This document shows positions 61,523 through 64,000 of a DNA stretch of 64,000 nucleotides, piece by piece. The notes under the pieces were generated by a model. That model was not told where the DNA came from. It saw only the letters and a program-made list of their open reading frames with translations, and did not search any database. The stretch spans positions 1,674,001 to 1,738,000 of the forward strand of contig NZ_SJJZ01000001.1 in assembly GCF_004331345.1 (NCBI RefSeq), written 5' to 3'. The DNA is from Kribbella soli (GTDB taxonomy: Bacteria > Actinomycetota > Actinomycetes > Propionibacteriales > Kribbellaceae). The position numbers were made by a program, and so were the translations under genes. The first letter of the stretch is position 1. Each line of letters begins with the position of its first letter.

Positions 61523-62584
61523 CTACCTGCGGGCCCGCAGGGCCACCAGTTTCCCGCCGACGGCGAACAAGGCGTCACGGATCGTGCAGAGCACCGGGTT
61601 CTCGGTCTGGCCCAGGCGACCGACGCTGCGGGAGCGCTTCACCAGCTTGGTCGTCGCCGGCCGTCGTTCGGCGTCGTACGCCGTCAGCGCCGCCGACAGA
61701 TCGCTGGTCCGTCCGAGGTGCCGGGCCAGCGCGCCGGCGTCCTCGATCGCGGAGCAGGCGCCGCGGCCCAGGTTCGGCGTCATCGCGTGCGCCGCGTCAC
61801 CGAGCAGCACCACCCTGCCCTGCACGAAAGGCACCAGCGGCAACGTCAGGTCGTAGATGTCGTTCTGCAGGATCTTCTCGCTGCCCGCGATCAACCGCGG
61901 CAGCGGATCGTGCCAGCTCTCGAACACGGTCGGCTCGCTCTTGGTACCGGCCGGCCGGTTCGCGGTCCCGTACCAGTAGAACCGCCCGTCGATCAGCCGC
62001 GCGAACCCGAACAGTTGCCCGCGGCCCCAAGTCTCGCCACCGCCGTCGTCGAGATCCACGTCCGCGATCCCGCGGTACGCCGTGAACCCGGAGTACCGCG
62101 GCCCTGCGTACTGCGGATACAGCGCTCCACGCACCACGCTCCGGATCCCGTCGGCGGCCACCAGAAGCTCTGCCCGCAGCTCACCGTTGACCGTGACACC
62201 ATCCACATCCTGCGTCACCGTCCGTACGTCGTACCCGGTCCGGACCGTTACCGCCGGACCGAACTCGGCCGTGATCAGGTCGTGGAGCTGCGCGCGATGG
62301 ATCATCACCGGGAGCTCCATACCGAGATCGGCCGCGCCGACCACCCAACGGCCGTCGGGTTTACGCATCCCGGCCGGCTTGGCCTGCACCGACGCCTTCT
62401 CGACGCCCTTCACCCCGAGCTCCTCGAGTACGGCGACCGCCGACGGCCAGACCGAGATCCCGGCCCCAACCTCACCCAGCTCCGGAGCACGCTCCAGGAC
62501 TGTGACCTGCCAGCCGCGCCGTTGCAGCGCGACAGCAGCGATGACCCCTCCGATACCCGCCCCGACCACGATCGCCGTACTCAT
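61523..62584 (-). CDS. FAD-dependent monooxygenase
   Basis: 353 aa. Dinucleotide fold AIVVGAGIGGVIAAVALQRRGWQVTVLERA, the DG motif LLVAADGIRSVVRGALYP and the GD motif VVLLGDAAHAMTPNLGRGACSAIEDA: group-A flavoprotein hydroxylase, similar in length to HpxO-type urate or aromatic hydroxylases. TAGAGT lies exactly 7 nt before ATG 62584, inside a perfect palindrome, so it is probably leaderless and controlled by the divergent TetR protein. Confidence 0.88.
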   Translation of the reverse strand: MSTAIVVGAGIGGVIAAVALQRRGWQVTVLERAPELGEVGAGISVWPSAVAVLEELGVKGVEKASVQAKPAGMRKPDGRWVVGAADLGMELPVMIHRAQLHDLITAEFGPAVTVRTGYDVRTVTQDVDGVTVNGELRAELLVAADGIRSVVRGALYPQYAGPRYSGFTAYRGIADVDLDDGGGETWGRGQLFGFARLIDGRFYWYGTANRPAGTKSEPTVFESWHDPLPRLIAGSEKILQNDIYDLTLPLVPFVQGRVVLLGDAAHAMTPNLGRGACSAIEDAGALARHLGRTSDLSAALTAYDAERRPATTKLVKRSRSVGRLGQTENPVLCTIRDALFAVGGKLVALRARR

Positions 62585-62591
62585 GCCATCG

Positions 62592-62609
62592 ACTCTACAG
62601 CTGTAGAGT
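62592..62609. promoter_or_regulatory. TetR operator
   Basis: ACTCTACAGCTGTAGAGT is an 18-bp perfect palindrome between the divergent monooxygenase and TetR genes. It contains a TAGAGT -10 in each direction, so binding would block both promoters. Confidence 0.85.
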
Positions 62610-62637
62610 TCGGCTGGGAAGTGCGAGACTGTGCGAC

Positions 62638-63222
62638 GTGACAGGGCCTAAGCAGGTTCCGCGGGGTGCGGATCGGCAGGATGCCATTGCCGACGCCGCG
62701 ATCCATCTCGTCGCGACCCGCGGGCTACGCGGGCTGACACACCGCGCCGTCGACGCCGAGGCGGGCCTGCCGCCGGGCTCCACGTCGTACTACCTGCGGA
62801 CGCGGAACGCTCTGCTCACCGCGTGCGTGAGCCGGATGCTCACCCGGGACGTGGCCGGGATGCCGCCGGCCGGGGCGGATCCGGTCGAGCTGATGGTGGC
62901 GATGACGGCGGGACTCGCGCAGGATCGGCCGGACGATCTGGTGGCGCGGTACGAGTTGTCGCTGGAGGCGAGCCGTCAGCCGGAACTGCGGACCGCGATC
63001 GTCGAAGGCGGGCGGCAGTTGCGGACGATGCTCGCACAGTTGCTGGCCGGACTCGACGTACCCGATCCGGAGGCGGCGGCGTGGCCGGTCGCCGCGATGC
63101 TGGACGGACTGATGTACGACCGGGTCGCCGGGACCGGGACAACGCTCTCACCAGAAGCGTTCGAGGCCGCCGTACGACGCTCTGTCACGGCGCTGATCGC
63201 CGGGCTCAGAGACGGTCCGTGA
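62638..63222 (+). CDS. TetR-family regulator
   Basis: 194 aa from GTG 62638. N-terminal HTH RQDAIADAAIHLVATRGLRGLTHRAVDAEAGLPPGSTSYYLRTRNALLTACVSRML; helical ligand domain after residue 60. Probably represses the divergent monooxygenase through the palindrome at 62592-62609. The 3' end overlaps the convergent membrane-protein gene by 17 bp. Confidence 0.9.
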   Translation: MTGPKQVPRGADRQDAIADAAIHLVATRGLRGLTHRAVDAEAGLPPGSTSYYLRTRNALLTACVSRMLTRDVAGMPPAGADPVELMVAMTAGLAQDRPDDLVARYELSLEASRQPELRTAIVEGGRQLRTMLAQLLAGLDVPDPEAAAWPVAAMLDGLMYDRVAGTGTTLSPEAFEAAVRRSVTALIAGLRDGP

Positions 63223-63628
63223 CCGCGACGAAGGTGAAGTAGCCGACACCGAGCAGCATGCCCACGTGGCCGAGGACGGACAGCCCGGCGCCGGAGCCCC
63301 AGGCGTCACTCTGCGCATCCTCGGAGTGCTTGCCGCCGCTCGGCAGCCAACGGGCCAGAAGCAACAATCCGATGACCGTCAGCAACCACCAACCGGCCAG
63401 CATGACCAGAGCGATCTCCCGCCGACCGGTGACCAGGGCAACGACCCAGCCGATCAGCGTGATCACTCCGACCACGGTGTGCAGCCGTATCAGCGTTGCG
63501 GAGTACCCGTGCCGGCCGGCGCCGTGACCGGTGCCGTCGACAACAGTCCCGCCGAGCCGGACGCGCGTGATCAGTACGACGACCGCCCCGAGGGCGGTCA
63601 GGAACCAAGTGACGTTCGACCATTCCAC
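63206..63628 (-). CDS. Four-TM hypothetical membrane protein
   Basis: 140 aa from GTG 63628 (AAGGAT about 9 nt upstream). Four membrane segments: VTWFLTALGAVVVLITRV, LIRLHTVVGVITLIGWVVALVTG, IALVMLAGWWLLTVIGLLLLARWL and GLSVLGHVGMLLGVGYFTFVAV. A histidine in TM2 (RLHTVVG) and one in TM4 (LGHVGM) could be haem ligands, but I do not recognise the family. Confidence 0.7.
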   Translation of the reverse strand: MEWSNVTWFLTALGAVVVLITRVRLGGTVVDGTGHGAGRHGYSATLIRLHTVVGVITLIGWVVALVTGRREIALVMLAGWWLLTVIGLLLLARWLPSGGKHSEDAQSDAWGSGAGLSVLGHVGMLLGVGYFTFVAVTDRL

Positions 63629-63699
63629 GCACCGATCCTTACCCCTCCCACCCCCCACGTGAACCATTCAGCGTGTCGTCCCACCCACCTCCCCCACCA

Positions 63700-63758
63700 A
63701 CTTTGTGCACCCACCGCCCATTTTTCAGCGTCCGAAATGGTCGGTGGGTGCACAAAGT
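63700..63758. repeat. 59-bp palindromic repeat, copy B
   Basis: Left arm 63700-63723 and right arm 63735-63758 pair over 24 bp with one mismatch around an 11-nt loop; it begins ACTTTGTGCACCCACC. Same length and design as copy A at 11637-11695, with base changes in one arm matched in the other. Confidence 0.85.
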
Positions 63759-63789
63759 CTCTGCGTACGCGGGGGCGTACGGCGGGACG

Positions 63790-63826
63790 CCCGGCGGGCC
63801 TGAGTGTCCGCTCGGGGCCCGCCGGG
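63790..63826 (-). terminator. Hairpin terminator of the Gly/Gln-rich protein gene
   Basis: CCCGGCGGGCC and GGCCCGCCGGG, 11-bp perfect arms around a 15-nt loop, starting 10 nt after the leftward stop at 63837. Confidence 0.8.
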
Positions 63827-63836
63827 CTGACTCGGT

Positions 63837-64000
63837 TCAGCTGGTTTGCGTTTGGCCCGGAACCTGCTGGGTTCCCTGGCCTTGCTGGGTTCCCTGACCT
63901 TGACCCTGGCCGGGGAGTGTGCCCTGCCCAGTGCCTTGGCCCGTGCCCTGGCCGGTGCCTTGGCCGTTGCCCTGGGGGAATCCGCCGCGCATTCCGCCGC
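63837..64000 (-). CDS. C-terminus of a Gly/Gln-rich repeat protein (partial)
   Basis: The last 53 codons only; the gene continues beyond the right edge. Reads GGMRGGFPQGNGQGTG, then GQGT repeats and a GQGTQQ repeat, ending VPGQTQTS. A low-complexity, probably disordered tail. The rest of the protein is not visible, so function is unknown; such tails occur on secreted or membrane proteins. Confidence 0.75.
   Translation of the reverse strand, partial: GGMRGGFPQGNGQGTGQGTGQGTGQGTLPGQGQGQGTQQGQGTQQVPGQTQTS

Overview
The window is chromosomal DNA of a high-GC actinomycete. GC-rich third codon positions, GTG starts, ATGA/TGATG-coupled operons, separate purS/purQ/purL genes, Tat-type sugar-binding lipoproteins and probable leaderless promoters all fit a soil Propionibacteriales organism of the Kribbella/Nocardioides type. 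The genus is an inference, not something read directly. I see no tRNA, rRNA, insertion sequence, prophage or CRISPR array.

Layout. (1) 1-9.2 kb: leftward sugar-acid operon (duplicated UxaA-type dehydratase, FAH-family dehydratase, aldehyde dehydrogenase, IlvD/EDD dehydratase, LarA-like protein, start of a U32-like protein) with a divergent GntR regulator. (2) 9.2-11.6 kb: two VOC proteins, a small hypothetical and a Gfo/Idh/MocA oxidoreductase. (3) 11.7-16.3 kb: inositol-phosphatase-like gene, Ugp-like ABC importer without an ATPase, and a glycerophosphodiesterase. (4) 16.3-22.4 kb: MgtC-like gene, then a five-gene operon with two FGGY kinases, a histidine phosphatase, a DeoR regulator and a 2-hydroxyacid dehydrogenase. 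(5) 22.4-26.2 kb: small proteins, a cluster of DnaA boxes and a membrane patatin. (6) 26.3-32.5 kb: GH43 enzyme, two duplicated lectins and a second ABC importer without an ATPase. (7) 32.6-37.8 kb: two secreted paralogues, two decayed genes, and a Ser/Thr kinase divergent from an ECF sigma factor. (8) 37.9-43.1 kb: MFS transporter and a self-contained PTS-type dihydroxyacetone kinase. (9) 43-51.5 kb: cupin, GNAT, winged-helix membrane protein, a second ECF sigma with a membrane partner, GH127 enzyme with LacI regulator, DUF1707 protein and a third secreted paralogue. (10) 51.6-61.5 kb: purine genes (purL, purQ, purS, purC) around a large membrane protein, and a PadR-ABC-CDP-alcohol phosphotransferase operon. 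(11) 61.5-64 kb: FAD monooxygenase/TetR pair, a membrane protein and the tail of a Gly/Gln-rich protein.

Themes. Much of the window serves carbohydrate scavenging: GH43, GH127 and lectins act outside the cell, ABC importers bring in products, and kinases or a Weimberg-like route feed central metabolism. The best candidates for something new are an ECF sigma/Ser-Thr kinase pair whose kinase ectodomain resembles three stand-alone secreted proteins here, a 59-bp palindromic intergenic repeat present twice with compensatory changes, a UxaA protein with a duplicated and re-ordered subdomain, and a DnaA-box cluster away from any dnaA/dnaN context. Convergent genes overlap at their 3' ends unusually often, and seven starts fit a leaderless promoter pattern.
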